From: Paenibacillus sp. YN15
GTDB lineage: Bacteria > Bacillota > Bacilli > Paenibacillales > NBRC-103111
DNA length: 64,000 nucleotides
Reading direction: 5' to 3'
NCBI RefSeq assembly: GCF_003285005.1
Contig: NZ_QMFA01000007.1
Coordinates: 39,242 to 103,241, forward strand
Made by a program: the position numbers and the translations under genes
The notes under the pieces: model-generated
The model's input: the letters and a program-made list of their open reading frames with translations, nothing else
Told to the model about the DNA's origin: nothing
Database searches by the model: none
Shown here: positions 48,969 through 59,210 of the stretch, piece by piece
Numbering within the stretch: the stretch's first letter is position 1
Layout of the letters: each line of letters begins with the position of its first letter

Positions 48969-51860
48969 TTAGAGGCTGGCCGCCTTTTCCTCCACTTCCT
49001 GCGGCTCCTCCTCCAATGCCTTCCGGGTCCGGGCCAAATCCCGTTCCAGAATCGGCTTCAGATATTTGCCGGTATAGGACCCGGCCACAGCAGCAATCTC
49101 CTCCGGCGTGCCGGTGGCAACGATTGTGCCGCCGCGACTGCCCCCTTCGGGGCCCAGGTCGATAAGGTAGTCCGCTGTTTTGATGACATCCAGGTTATGC
49201 TCGATGACCAGCACCGAGTCGCCATTGTCTACCAGCCGGTGCAGCACCGTCAAGAGACGGTCGATGTCATCGGTGTGCAGTCCAGTTGTCGGCTCATCCA
49301 GAATATAGATAGCCTTGCCGGTGCTGCGCCGGTACAGCTCCGCCGCCAGCTTCACCCGCTGGGCCTCGCCGCCTGATAAGGTGGTGGCAGGCTGCCCCAG
49401 CTTCATATAGCCCAGGCCCACATCCACCAGCGTCTGGATTTTCCGGTGAATCCGCGGAATGTTCTTGAAGAACTCCGCCGCGGCTTCAATGGTCATTTCC
49501 AGCAGCTCGGCAATGCTCTTGCCCTTGTATTTGATCTCCAGCGTCTCCCGGTTGTAGCGTTGGCCCTTGCAAACCTCGCAAGGAACATACACGTCCGGCA
49601 GGAAGTGCATCTCAATGCGGATGATGCCGTCGCCGCGGCAGGCTTCACAGCGCCCGCCCTTGACGTTGAAGCTGAAGCGGCCCTTCTTGTAGCCGCGGAT
49701 CTTGGCCTCCGAGGTGGCCGAATAGACATCCCGAATATCGTCAAACACGCCAGTGTAAGTGGCCGGATTGGAGCGGGGCGTCCGCCCGATGGGCGACTGG
49801 TCGATGTCAATGACCTTTTCCACATGCTCCAGTCCGCTGATGGACTTATATTCGCCGGGACGGGTTTTGGCCCCGTTCAAGTCCCGGGCCAGGGTCTTGT
49901 ACAGAATTTCGTTCACCAAGGTGGACTTGCCGCTGCCCGACACCCCGGTCACACAGCTGAACACACCCAGCGGAATCTTCACATTGACATTCCTCAGGTT
50001 GTTCTCCTTGGCGCCCTTGATCTCCAGCCACTTGCCATTGGTCTTCCGGCGTTCAAGAGGCACCTTGATGAATTTGCGTCCGCTCAGGTATTGTCCGGTC
50101 AGGGACGCCTCATTTTCCATCACCTGCTGGGGCGTACCCTCGGCAATCACTTGGCCGCCGTGAATGCCCGCTCCCGGACCGATATCGATAATATAATCGC
50201 AGGCCAGCATGGTATCCTCGTCATGCTCCACCACAATCAGGGTGTTCCCCAAATCCCGCATATGGTGCAGGGTTTGAATCAGCCTGTCATTGTCCCGCTG
50301 GTGCAGCCCGATGCTGGGTTCGTCCAGAATGTACAGAACCCCCATCAGGCTGGAGCCGATCTGGGTGGCCAGCCTGATCCGTTGGGCTTCGCCGCCGGAG
50401 AGAGAGCCCGCGGCACGGCTCAAGGTCAGATAATCCAGCCCCACATTGACCAAAAAGCCCAGCCGTGCCTTGACTTCCTTAAGGATCAAATGGGCGATGG
50501 TCTCCTCCTTGTGGGTCAGGGGAAGCTTTTCGAAGAATTCCTGGGCTTCGCCGATGGACAGGGAGGTGACATAGGAAATGTTCTCCCCCCCCACCGTAAC
50601 CGCCAGAATTTCCGGCTTCAGACGGTGCCCCTTGCACTTGGAGCAGGGTTTGGAGGCCATAAACTGCTCAATAAACTCCCGGATGCCCTCGGAAGCCGTA
50701 TCCCGGTACCGGCGCTCCAGGTTGGGAACGATCCCCTCAAAGGGAACCATGGCATCCTTGCGCTGGCCAAAATCATTCTCGTACTGGAAGCGAATCCGCT
50801 CCCCGCCGGTTCCGTACATGATAATCTTCATTTGTTCAGGTGTAAGATCCTTCACCGGCACATCCATGGGAATGCCATAATGACGGCAGGCCGATGCCAG
50901 GAATTGGGGATAGTAGGTGGAGGTGCTGCCGGCCCAAGCGGCAAACGCCCCGTCCTCAATGGTCTTGTCCGTATCGGACACCAGCAGATCCGGGTCCACA
51001 ATCATCTTCATGCCCAAGCCGTCGCATTCCGGGCAGGCGCCGAAGGGGCTGTTGAAGGAGAACATCCGGGGGGACAGCTCCTCCATGCTGAAGCCGCATT
51101 CGGGGCAGGCCAGGTTCTGGCTGAACAGAAGCTCCTCATGCTCCATCACATCCACCAGCACCCGGCCTTCGCCCAGCTTGAGGGCTGTTTCGAGAGAATC
51201 GGCCAGACGGGTCTGAACATCATCCTTGACGATGATGCGGTCGACCACAACCTCGATGCTGTGCTTCTTGTTCTTCTCCAGCTCAATCTTCTCGGAGAGC
51301 TCCCGCAGCTCGCCGTTGACACGGACGCGGACAAAACCCTGCTTCCCGATGTCCGCCAACAGCTTGGCATGCTCTCCCTTGCGTCCCGATACTACCGGGG
51401 CCAGAATTTGCAGACGGGTGCGCTCCGGGTATTCCATCAGCCGGTCCACCATCTGCTCCACGGTCTGGGAGGTAATCTCGATGCCGTGCTCCGGGCAATG
51501 GGGACGGCCGATCCGCGCAAACAAGAGCCGCAGATAGTCATAGATCTCCGTTACGGTACCCACCGTGGACCGGGGATTCCGGCTGGTGGTTTTCTGGTCG
51601 ATGGAGATAGCCGGAGAGAGGCCCTCGATGGAGTCCACATCCGGCTTGTCCATCTGGCCGAGAAACTGCCGGGCATAGGCAGACAGCGACTCCACATAGC
51701 GCCGCTGTCCTTCCGCGTAGATTGTATCAAAAGCAAGGGATGACTTGCCCGAGCCGCTTAAGCCTGTCAGCACCACAAACCGGTCCCGCGGGATGGTGAC
51801 ATCGATATTTTTCAAATTATGGGCGCGGGCGCCCTTCACAACTATGGATTCGCTTGCCAC
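48969..51860 (-). CDS. uvrA: excinuclease ABC subunit A
   Basis: A 963-residue damage-recognition ATPase of nucleotide excision repair. Two ABC modules are seen: Walker [10 protein letters not shown] (about 31) and GVSGSGKST (about 640). Signatures are [12 protein letters not shown] and [12 protein letters not shown]. Zinc modules are [11 protein letters not shown] ... CPECDGLG and CEACRGDG ... [11 protein letters not shown] 51860 with GGTGGAGG upstream. It lies 51 bases after uvrB in one operon. Confidence 0.98.
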   Translation of the reverse strand: MASESIVVKGARAHNLKNIDVTIPRDRFVVLTGLSGSGKSSLAFDTIYAEGQRRYVESLSAYARQFLGQMDKPDVDSIEGLSPAISIDQKTTSRNPRSTVGTVTEIYDYLRLLFARIGRPHCPEHGIEITSQTVEQMVDRLMEYPERTRLQILAPVVSGRKGEHAKLLADIGKQGFVRVRVNGELRELSEKIELEKNKKHSIEVVVDRIIVKDDVQTRLADSLETALKLGEGRVLVDVMEHEELLFSQNLACPECGFSMEELSPRMFSFNSPFGACPECDGLGMKMIVDPDLLVSDTDKTIEDGAFAAWAGSTSTYYPQFLASACRHYGIPMDVPVKDLTPEQMKIIMYGTGGERIRFQYENDFGQRKDAMVPFEGIVPNLERRYRDTASEGIREFIEQFMASKPCSKCKGHRLKPEILAVTVGGENISYVTSLSIGEAQEFFEKLPLTHKEETIAHLILKEVKARLGFLVNVGLDYLTLSRAAGSLSGGEAQRIRLATQIGSSLMGVLYILDEPSIGLHQRDNDRLIQTLHHMRDLGNTLIVVEHDEDTMLACDYIIDIGPGAGIHGGQVIAEGTPQQVMENEASLTGQYLSGRKFIKVPLERRKTNGKWLEIKGAKENNLRNVNVKIPLGVFSCVTGVSGSGKSTLVNEILYKTLARDLNGAKTRPGEYKSISGLEHVEKVIDIDQSPIGRTPRSNPATYTGVFDDIRDVYSATSEAKIRGYKKGRFSFNVKGGRCEACRGDGIIRIEMHFLPDVYVPCEVCKGQRYNRETLEIKYKGKSIAELLEMTIEAAAEFFKNIPRIHRKIQTLVDVGLGYMKLGQPATTLSGGEAQRVKLAAELYRRSTGKAIYILDEPTTGLHTDDIDRLLTVLHRLVDNGDSVLVIEHNLDVIKTADYLIDLGPEGGSRGGTIVATGTPEEIAAVAGSYTGKYLKPILERDLARTRKALEEEPQEVEEKAASL

Positions 51861-51911
51861 TTTCAGGCCTCCACCTTTCTCCTCAACCGTATTGGAGCCG
51901 TAGGCTCCTCT

Positions 51912-53909
51912 CTAATCCTGCACCTTCAGCTCCATGATGGCGTCGCGCAGCTGCGCCGCTTTTTCGAACTGGAGGTTCTTGGCCGCATCCTTCATTTCCT
52001 TCTCCAGACGCTCGATAAGGCTCATGCGATCCTTCTTGGACATCTTCGCACCCTTGACCCCCGCCAGATATTCGGCTTTGGATTCGGCCGCCTTGGTGGC
52101 TTCGATAACATCCCGCACCCGCTTCTGGATGGTCTGGGGCGTAATGCCATTCTTCCGGTTATGCTCCTCCTGGATGGCCCGCCGCCGTTTTGTCTCGCTG
52201 ATGGCCTTTTCCATGGATTCGGTTATTTTATCTCCGTACATGATGACCTTGCCGCCTGCGTTCCGGGCCGCCCGTCCGATGGTCTGGATCAGGGAGCGCT
52301 CCGCCCGGAGGAAACCTTCCTTGTCCGCATCAAGAATGGTCACCAGGGATACCTCCGGCAGATCAAGGCCCTCCCGCAGCAGGTTGATGCCCACCAGCAC
52401 ATGGAACACGCCCAAACGCAGCTCCCGGAGAATCTGCATCCGCTCAATGGTCTTGATGTCCGAGTGCAGATAACGCACCTTGATGCCCAGCTCCTTCAGG
52501 TAGTCCGTCAGGTCCTCGGCCATCTTCTTGGTCAGAGTCGTAACCAGCACCCGCTCGTCCTTGGCGATCCGGTCGCGGATTTCTCCCAGCATATCGTCGA
52601 TCTGCCCCTTGGTGGGACGCACCTCCACAATGGGATCAAGCAGCCCGGTGGGCCGGATGATCTGCTCCACCATCTTGGGGCAGTGCTCCAGCTCGAAGGG
52701 GCCGGGGGTCGCAGATACGAACACGCCCTGGGTGAACTTGCTCTCAAACTCCTCAAAGCGCAGCGGCCGGTTGTCCAGCGCCGACGGCAGCCGGAAGCCG
52801 TAGGAGACCAGCATCTCCTTGCGGGCCCGGTCGCCGTTGTACATGCCCCGGATCTGCGGCAGGGTCACGTGGGACTCGTCGATAATAAACAGCATGTCGT
52901 CCGGGAAATAATCCAGCAGCGTATACGGGGTTTCGCCCCGTTGACGGAAGGTCAGATGGGCGGAGTAATTCTCGATGCCGGAGCAGTAGCCCATCTCCAT
53001 CATCATCTCGATATCGTACCGGGTCCGCTGCTCCAGACGCTGGGCCTCCAGCAGCTTGCCTTCTCCCCGCAATTCCGCCAGACGCTCCTCCAGCTCCACC
53101 TCAATGTTGGCCACCGCCTTCTGCAGCGTGGTCTGCTGGGTGACAAAGTGGGAGGCCGGGGGAATGGTCACATGATCCCGGGTGCCGAGGATTTCCCCGG
53201 TGAGCACATCGATCTCCGTAATCCGCTCGATCTCGTCGCCGAACATCTCCACACGCACCGCATGCTCCCCTTGGGAGGCGGGGAAAATCTCCACCACATC
53301 CCCTCTCACCCGGAAGGTGCCCCGGACAAAATTCAGGTCATTGCGCTGGTACTGGATATCCACCAGCTTGTGGAGAATATCGTTGCGCGGCCGCTCCATG
53401 CCCACCCGCAGGGACAGGCGCAGATCCTTATATTCCTGGGGCGAGCCCAAGCCGTAGATGCAGGAGACGCTGGCTACAATAATGACGTCCCGGCGTTCGA
53501 ACAAAGCGCTGGTGGCCGAGTGGCGCAGCTTGTCAATCTCGTCGTTGATGCTGGAATCCTTCTCTATATAGGTATCCGATGAGGGAATATAAGCCTCCGG
53601 CTGGAAGTAATCATAGTAGCTGACGAAATATTCCACCGCATTATTCGGAAAAAACTCCTTGAATTCGCTGCACAGCTGGGCCGCCAGCGTCTTGTTGTGG
53701 GCGATGACCAGCGTCGGGCGGTTAAGCCTGGCGATCACCTGGGCTGCGGTAAAGGTCTTGCCTGTTCCCGTAGCGCCCAGCAGCGTCTGGAACTTCTGTC
53801 CGGACTGGATGCCCTTGACCAGCTCCTCAATGGCCGCCGGTTGATCCCCTTGGGGCGAAAATTCCGATACCAGCTGGAACTTCCGCTGGTTTAATGCAGA
53901 TTCACTCAT
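51912..53909 (-). CDS. uvrB: excinuclease ABC subunit B
   Basis: A 665-residue helicase-like repair protein. Walker A is [16 protein letters not shown], the beta-hairpin is [20 protein letters not shown], the DEAD-type box is [10 protein letters not shown], motif V/VI is [13 protein letters not shown] and QTIGRAARN, and the C-terminal UVR domain is [20 protein letters not shown]. It is loaded by UvrA and recruits UvrC, which is not in the window. It has its own promoter with a LexA-like site. Confidence 0.98.
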   Translation of the reverse strand: MSESALNQRKFQLVSEFSPQGDQPAAIEELVKGIQSGQKFQTLLGATGTGKTFTAAQVIARLNRPTLVIAHNKTLAAQLCSEFKEFFPNNAVEYFVSYYDYFQPEAYIPSSDTYIEKDSSINDEIDKLRHSATSALFERRDVIIVASVSCIYGLGSPQEYKDLRLSLRVGMERPRNDILHKLVDIQYQRNDLNFVRGTFRVRGDVVEIFPASQGEHAVRVEMFGDEIERITEIDVLTGEILGTRDHVTIPPASHFVTQQTTLQKAVANIEVELEERLAELRGEGKLLEAQRLEQRTRYDIEMMMEMGYCSGIENYSAHLTFRQRGETPYTLLDYFPDDMLFIIDESHVTLPQIRGMYNGDRARKEMLVSYGFRLPSALDNRPLRFEEFESKFTQGVFVSATPGPFELEHCPKMVEQIIRPTGLLDPIVEVRPTKGQIDDMLGEIRDRIAKDERVLVTTLTKKMAEDLTDYLKELGIKVRYLHSDIKTIERMQILRELRLGVFHVLVGINLLREGLDLPEVSLVTILDADKEGFLRAERSLIQTIGRAARNAGGKVIMYGDKITESMEKAISETKRRRAIQEEHNRKNGITPQTIQKRVRDVIEATKAAESKAEYLAGVKGAKMSKKDRMSLIERLEKEMKDAAKNLQFEKAAQLRDAIMELKVQD

Positions 53910-54013
53910 ACGATCACCCTCACAACGGAAAACCCGCTTGATTGATTTATACTAAACTTTTCGGCGACAAAACCCGATAAAAAAATTGACAAAGTTACAA
54001 ATATTGTACAATG

Positions 54014-54061
54014 GGAATGCCTGTTCCCATATATTATACCCGCTTTCCCTGGCGAATGCAA
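54014..54061 (-). promoter_or_regulatory. uvrBA promoter with LexA-like box
   Basis: On the minus strand TTGCAT (54061-54056), 17 bases, TATAAT (54038-54033). A near-match to the Bacillus SOS box, GGAACAGGCATTCC (54027-54014), lies at the start of transcription. It differs from the GAAC-N4-GTTC form by one base in the right arm. Confidence 0.65.
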
Positions 54062-54145
54062 AGAAAACGGGGCACTTTTTTCTGCTTTATCTGTAATTGT
54101 TTTACACACATACTTCATACCAGCCCATGAAAGGGGAAACATGAT

Positions 54146-54943
54146 GTGGATATGACAACCTTAATCGGCCTGATCATCGGCTTTGCCGGCTTGATCGGCG
54201 GATACGCCTTGGACGGAGGGCATATTGATGCGCTGTATCAGCCCAGCGCTTTGCTGATTGTGTTCGGCGGAACCATCGGCGCGGTAGTGGTCAGCTTTCC
54301 GGGAGCGCAGCTGAAGGGAATCGGCGAAGCGCTCAGAATGGCGTTTGTCCAGAAAAAAAGCGATCCTCTTGTATTGATTGACGAAATCGTGGATATGGCC
54401 ACAATCGCCCGGCGTGAGGGGGTATTGGCCCTGGAGCAGCGCGCTCTGGAGAATCCCCATCCGTTTTTGCACGAGGGGCTGCTGATGGTGGTAGACGGCA
54501 CAGACCCGGAGCTGACGCGCCAGATTCTGGAGCTGGACATGGATTCTCTGGAGGACCGGCATGAAGGCCATGCCAAGATTTTTGAAGCGGCAGGGGGCTA
54601 TGCGCCAACCATGGGGATTATCGGCACCGTGCTGGGACTGATTCATGTGCTGGGCAGTCTGGAAAATCCGGAATCCCTGGCTCCCGCCATCGCCATCGCC
54701 TTTACCGCCACCTTGTACGGCGTATTCAGCGCCAACGTGATTTATTTGCCCATCGCCTCCAAAATCAAGACCCGAAGCGAGGAGCAAATTTCCGAGCGGG
54801 AGCTGATGCTGGAGGGCATTCTGGCTCTGCAGGCCGGCGAGAACCCGCAGCTGATCCGCAAAAAGCTGCTTTCCTTCACCCAGTTCAAGAAGGACAGAGG
54901 CAGCATTAGGGAGGCAGGTGCCGGCATTGAGAAGGGGCAATAG
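54146..54943 (+). CDS. motA: flagellar stator protein MotA
   Basis: A 265-residue proton-channel stator with four membrane helices: TTLIGLIIGFAGLIGGYAL, PSALLIVFGGTIGAVVV, and near the C-terminus YAPTMGIIGTVLGLIHVLG and IAIAFTATLYGVFSANVIYL. The cytoplasmic loop between helices 2 and 3 carries the conserved charges (RREGVLALEQ). GTG 54146 follows AAAGGGGAA. It overlaps motB by 26 bases and is divergent from uvrB. It resembles proton-type MotA more than MotP. Confidence 0.93.
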   Translation: MDMTTLIGLIIGFAGLIGGYALDGGHIDALYQPSALLIVFGGTIGAVVVSFPGAQLKGIGEALRMAFVQKKSDPLVLIDEIVDMATIARREGVLALEQRALENPHPFLHEGLLMVVDGTDPELTRQILELDMDSLEDRHEGHAKIFEAAGGYAPTMGIIGTVLGLIHVLGSLENPESLAPAIAIAFTATLYGVFSANVIYLPIASKIKTRSEEQISERELMLEGILALQAGENPQLIRKKLLSFTQFKKDRGSIREAGAGIEKGQ

Positions 54944-55703
54944 GAAAAAGGGAAACACCTCCGGGAATCATGAACGCTGGCTCATTACCTATTCGGACCT
55001 GATTACGCTATTGCTGATCTTTTTCGTTGTCATGTACGCTTGGAGCAAGGTGGACACGGCTAAATATGAGGCTTTGTCCAAATCCCTCCATCTGGAATTT
55101 GCCAAGGGAGAAACGATTCTGGAGAAGCACAATGGACCTGCAGGGGACCTGAAGCAGGGGCAAGGGGAGATTGTGACTCCCCCGCCTACATCCTCTCCTT
55201 CCCCAAGCGCCGCCAGCGCCCGCGAGGAAAGGGAGCGGGAGCTGCAGGACCTGCTCTCCAAGGTGAACCAATACATTCAGGAAAACAATCTTCAGGCGCA
55301 GGTCACTGCGGGAGATGTTCAGCGGGGTGTGGTTATCAAGCTGAACGATATGGTGCTGTTCGATCTGGGCAAGGCCGATCTGAAGCCCGCCTCCCTGCCC
55401 ATTCTGGACAAGCTGGGTTCGCTGTTCCGGAGTCTCGACACTAAGGTCAGCATTGAGGGCCATACGGATAATCTGCCCCTGCAAACCGGCTCCCTGTACA
55501 AGGACAACTGGGGACTCTCCCAGGCCCGCTCCGTTTCCGTGGTCCGCTATCTGCTCAGCACCCCGGGAATGAATGACAATATGTTCGTCTCCTCCGCCTA
55601 TGCGGACACCATGCCCGTTGCCCCCAATGATACCGAGGAAAACCGGGCCAAAAACAGGCGGGTGGAAATCGTCGTCCTGCGGGAGCCGCTGAAGCTGAAT
55701 TAA
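54918..55703 (+). CDS. motB: flagellar stator protein MotB
   Basis: 261 residues. The N-terminal plug/helix has the proton-binding Asp in WLITYSDLITLLLIFFVVMY. A linker rich in Pro/Ser (about 85-105) leads to the OmpA-like peptidoglycan-binding domain: VSIEGHTDNLPLQTG, NWGLSQARSVSVVRYL and ENRAKNRRVEIVV. GTG 54918 or TTG 54927 is the start. It anchors the MotA channel to the wall. Confidence 0.93.
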   Translation: MPALRRGNRKKGNTSGNHERWLITYSDLITLLLIFFVVMYAWSKVDTAKYEALSKSLHLEFAKGETILEKHNGPAGDLKQGQGEIVTPPPTSSPSPSAASAREERERELQDLLSKVNQYIQENNLQAQVTAGDVQRGVVIKLNDMVLFDLGKADLKPASLPILDKLGSLFRSLDTKVSIEGHTDNLPLQTGSLYKDNWGLSQARSVSVVRYLLSTPGMNDNMFVSSAYADTMPVAPNDTEENRAKNRRVEIVVLREPLKLN

Positions 55704-55753
55704 CGTGATGCTGCATATCCGGGAGTACCGCGGTACATACCGGCGCCATACCT

Positions 55754-55795
55754 CAAAACCCCCCTTGCGGACACTTCCGCATTAGGGGGTTTGCA
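55754..55795 (+). terminator. terminator after motB
   Basis: AAACCCCCTTGCGG pairs with CCGCATTAGGGGGTTT, A/T-flanked, about 50 bases after the motB stop. Confidence 0.78.
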
Positions 55796-55918
55796 GTTTA
55801 TTGGAGTATGTACAGGAGCTTATACAGGAATCTTGCGTATGTACAGTAAACATTTGCGCCGTTCGAAGGTATGCTTGGAGCGTCCATTCAACAGAGATTG
55901 CCTGAAAGGAGGCTGCAC

Positions 55919-56863
55919 ATGTCTCTACAGACTCATCAACCCGGCCCGGTGCCGCTTACGGCCAGAGTCCTGTTCCTGGGGGACAGCGTCACCGACAACG
56001 GCCTTTACATCGCCTATCTGGAGGCTTATTTCCGGCATGGCCAGCCCAAGCCGGGGCTGGAGTTGATTCCACTGGGAGTGAGCAGCGAAACCGCATCCGG
56101 CCTGAGCGAAAAAAGACATCCCTTTTCCCGCCCCTGCGTCCATGACCGGGTGGAGAATGCCCTGGAGATAACAAAGCCCGATTGGGTGGTCTGCTGCTAC
56201 GGAATGAACGACGGGATTTACCATCCCCTGTCCGAGGAGCGTTTTCAGGCTTACAAGACCGGGATGCTGGCGCTATTAAAAACCATCAAAGCCGCGGGAG
56301 CCAAACCGGTTGTGTTGACCCCGCCGCCGTTTGACGCCGCCTCCTTTGCATTTCCTCCGCCCGGAATCGGGGAGGACGGCAAGCCGGACTACAGCTATTT
56401 GTCCCCGCACCGGGAATACGACCATGTGCTGGGTGCGTACGCCCACTGGCTGCTGTCCGATCCGCCGCCGGAGGCGGAGGGCGTGATCGACATCCGGACT
56501 CCCCTGCTCCAGGCCACCGCGTCCCGAAGAGCGCAGCAGCCCGGCTATTCATCCGGAGACGGAATCCATCCCAATGCCTTTGGACACGGGGTTATGGCCC
56601 GCACCCTGCTGGCGGAGCTGTTTGGCGAGGATGTGACCGGGATGCCGGACTTGGCAGCTGCACTTGAAAATTGGGCGGGCTTGCCCCTGGTTCTCCAGCG
56701 CCACCGGATTTTGGCCGATGCTTGGAAAGAGCATGTGGGCCATACCCATCCCGTCAAAGCGGCCGATGCCCTGCCCTTGGAGGAAGCGTTGGCAGCCGCC
56801 CGCCGTCTGGAGCGGGAGATTGCCCTGATCGATGAACGAAAGAGCGAGGAGAGATCACTATGA
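55919..56863 (+). CDS. SGNH/GDSL-family esterase
   Basis: A 314-residue cytoplasmic-type SGNH hydrolase: block I RVLFLGDSVTDNG (Ser), the Gly in PLGVSSETASG, block III CCYGMNDGIYHP (Asn) and block V SGDGIHPNAFGHGVM (Asp and His). All four catalytic blocks are intact. No signal peptide. ATG 55919 follows AAAGGAGG. Its stop overlaps the next gene as ATGA, so the two are translated together. A role in removing acyl groups from a plant or microbial glycan is inferred. Confidence 0.87.
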   Translation: MSLQTHQPGPVPLTARVLFLGDSVTDNGLYIAYLEAYFRHGQPKPGLELIPLGVSSETASGLSEKRHPFSRPCVHDRVENALEITKPDWVVCCYGMNDGIYHPLSEERFQAYKTGMLALLKTIKAAGAKPVVLTPPPFDAASFAFPPPGIGEDGKPDYSYLSPHREYDHVLGAYAHWLLSDPPPEAEGVIDIRTPLLQATASRRAQQPGYSSGDGIHPNAFGHGVMARTLLAELFGEDVTGMPDLAAALENWAGLPLVLQRHRILADAWKEHVGHTHPVKAADALPLEEALAAARRLEREIALIDERKSEERSL

Positions 56864-58845
56864 GATTGCGTCAGGTTCATCTGGATTTTCATACTTCCGA
56901 AGCCATCGCCGATATCGGAAGGGATTTTTCCAAGTCCCAATTCCAGGCCATGCTGCGGGAGGGCCATGTCGACTCCATTACCGTATTCTCCAAATGCCAT
57001 CACGGCTGGGCCTACCATCCCAGCAAGGCCAATGAGATGCATCCCGGCCTCTCCTTCGACCTGCTGGGAGAGATGATTGAAGCGGCCCATGCCATCGGGG
57101 TCAAAACTCCTGTGTATCTCTCCGCCGGACTGGATGAAAAGCTGGCCCGCCGCCACCCGGACTGGCTGATCCGCGACATTCAGGATCAAACCCGTTGGGT
57201 GAAGGGGTTTATGGAGGCGGGGTACCATGAATTTTGCTTCAACACCCCCTATTTGGACATCCTGCTGGCTCAAATTGAAGAAGTGGTTCAGAACTATGAC
57301 GCCGACGGCATCTTTCTGGATATTGTGGGCAGCCGCAGATGCTACTGCCAGTATTGTGTCGCCGAGCTGCGCCGCAGCGGGCAGGACCCCCGCGACCTGA
57401 ATGCCGTAATCGCCCTTGGCCGCAGAACCTATCTCCGCTACACCGACCGTGTCCGGGAGGTGGTGCACAGCATCAAGCCCGGCCTGCCCATCTTCCACAA
57501 CAGCGGCCACCAAACCCGCGGACGCCGGGAGCTGGCCCATGCCAACACCCATCTGGAGCTGGAGTCGCTGCCCACAGGCGGCTGGGGCTATGACCATTTC
57601 CCCTTGTCCGCCCGCTACGCCCAAACCCTGGGCATGGACTTCCTGGGCATGACCGGAAAATTCCATCAGGCGTGGGGAGAGTTCGGGGGGTATAAGCACC
57701 CCAATGCCCTCCGGTTCGAGACGGCCTTAAGCCTGGCTCACGGGGCGGGCTGCTCCATCGGCGACCAGCTTCATCCCAAGGGCCTGATGGACCCGGCCAC
57801 CTATTCGCTGATCGGGGAGGCCTACGCCGAGGTAGAGGCCAAGGAGCCCTGGTGCACCGGCGTGTCCAGTGTGGCGGAGGTGGCGGTGCTGTCCCTGGAG
57901 GCGGTGCAGGAGGCGGCTCCGCCGGCATTGAAGAAGCAGGAGCGCAACAAGCTGGCCGATCCCGGAGTTGTGCGGATTTTGACCGAATGCCATTATCTGT
58001 TTGATGTGGTGGATACGCAGGCCGATTTTGGCGCATACAAGGTGCTGGTGCTGCCCGATGAGGCGGTGCTGTGGCCGGAGCTGGCGGACCGGGTCCGCAG
58101 CTTTATCGCCGGAGGCGGCAAAGTGCTGGCCACCGGACAGTCCGGCCTGGATGAGACGGAGTCGGCCTTTGCCCTGGACCTTGGGGTGAGGCATGTGGGC
58201 GCAAACCCCTATTGCCCGGATTATTTCCGGCCGGATTTTGTGCCTGGGCCTTTGAAGCCTGCCGCCTTCGTCATGTATGCGGAGGGCCAACAGGTGGAGC
58301 TGGCTCCCGGCGGACAGCAGCTGGGCAGGCGGGAGAATCCCTATTTCAACCGGGATGTCTTCTCCTTCTGCTCCCATCAGCATACCCCCACCAGTGGTGA
58401 GGACGGAGGACCGGGCATGGTGGAAAGCGAGGCGGGCATCTATATTGCCTGGAAGCTGTTCTCCGACTATGCCGACAACGGCCATCTGATCCTAAAGGAG
58501 ATGGCGCATTACGCCCTGCAACGCCTGCTGCCCAGGCCGATGGTGGAAACCAGCCTGCCGGCCAGGGGGATTATCACCCTCCAGCGCCAGGATAAGGAAC
58601 GGCGTTATGTCCAGCACCTGCTCTATAACACTCCGGTGAAAAAGGGACGCGTAGAGGTGATCGAGGATATCATCCCGCTGCATAATACCGCAGTCACCCT
58701 CCGCCTGCCCGAGCCGGTGAAACGGGTCTACCTGGCCCCGCAGGGGACGGAGCTGCCCTTCACCGCCGACAGCAGCGACGGAGCGGTAAGCTTCATGCTG
58801 CCGCTTTTGGAGAATCACCAAATGGTAGTGCTGGATGTAGTGTAA
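56860..58845 (+). CDS. glycoside-hydrolase-like TIM-barrel protein with beta-galactosidase-type trimerisation domain
   Basis: A 661-residue cytoplasmic protein. A TIM barrel at about 1-350 contains VHLDFHTSEAIADIG, TPVYLSAGLDEKLARRHPDW, a probable acid/base region ADGIFLDIVGS, and CYCQYCVAELR, which resembles GH42/GH29-like or alpha-amylase-clan proteins. A flavodoxin-like domain (about 375-470: YKVLVLPDEAVLWPELADRV, FIAGGGKVLATG) matches the trimerisation domain of GH42 enzymes. A C-terminal beta-sandwich follows. The precise activity is unclear. It is overlapped by the esterase gene, forming a glycan-degradation pair. Confidence 0.75.
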   Translation: MRLRQVHLDFHTSEAIADIGRDFSKSQFQAMLREGHVDSITVFSKCHHGWAYHPSKANEMHPGLSFDLLGEMIEAAHAIGVKTPVYLSAGLDEKLARRHPDWLIRDIQDQTRWVKGFMEAGYHEFCFNTPYLDILLAQIEEVVQNYDADGIFLDIVGSRRCYCQYCVAELRRSGQDPRDLNAVIALGRRTYLRYTDRVREVVHSIKPGLPIFHNSGHQTRGRRELAHANTHLELESLPTGGWGYDHFPLSARYAQTLGMDFLGMTGKFHQAWGEFGGYKHPNALRFETALSLAHGAGCSIGDQLHPKGLMDPATYSLIGEAYAEVEAKEPWCTGVSSVAEVAVLSLEAVQEAAPPALKKQERNKLADPGVVRILTECHYLFDVVDTQADFGAYKVLVLPDEAVLWPELADRVRSFIAGGGKVLATGQSGLDETESAFALDLGVRHVGANPYCPDYFRPDFVPGPLKPAAFVMYAEGQQVELAPGGQQLGRRENPYFNRDVFSFCSHQHTPTSGEDGGPGMVESEAGIYIAWKLFSDYADNGHLILKEMAHYALQRLLPRPMVETSLPARGIITLQRQDKERRYVQHLLYNTPVKKGRVEVIEDIIPLHNTAVTLRLPEPVKRVYLAPQGTELPFTADSSDGAVSFMLPLLENHQMVVLDVV

Positions 58846-58875
58846 GCACCTGCCTATCAGCAACTGCTTCGCATA

Positions 58876-58914
58876 AGGACGCCGATGGATTCTAATTCTG
58901 CCGGCGTCTTTTTT
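58876..58914 (+). terminator. terminator after the glycoside-hydrolase-like gene
   Basis: GGACGCCGATGGA and TCTGCCGGCGTC pair across a short loop, followed by TTTTTT. Confidence 0.83.
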
Positions 58915-59001
58915 CACGGATCAACCGCCAGTCCCCACCTTGCAGCGGATGTAAGCGGCAAGCAATGTTTGCTATTTCCCTGATCCGCCAAAAAAAGCCC
59001 G

Positions 59002-59140
59002 CTTAGCATACATAGGATGTACGCTAAGGGGCCTGCACGGCTCAAAAATTCCTATTTTACACGTAATAGCATACATTTTATGTACGCTGCTTCCGCCAAG
59101 CCCCCCACTTTTGAACAATAGCATACATTTTATGTACCCT
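59002..59140. repeat. three copies of a 21-27-base palindrome (AGCATACAT-N3-ATGTACGCT)
   Basis: Copies are at 59002-59028 (with CTTAGC/GCTAAG arms), 59068-59088 and 59120-59140. The arms are nearly perfect inverted repeats. The spacing is about 63 and 52 bases. There is no gene in this 365-base stretch between the glycoside-hydrolase gene and minJ. It could be an intergenic repeat element or operator array. Confidence 0.75.
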
Positions 59141-59210
59141 AAGGAGCTATGGGGAAATGAGTACCCGCTTTTGTTGGCAAAACTACTCCAGCCACAGCCC
59201 AAGGCGGACC

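Noticed and set aside
49446-51743. A 765-codon plus-strand frame opposite uvrA
   Set aside because: uvrA motifs on the minus strand are complete, so this is a mirror frame without its own start signals.
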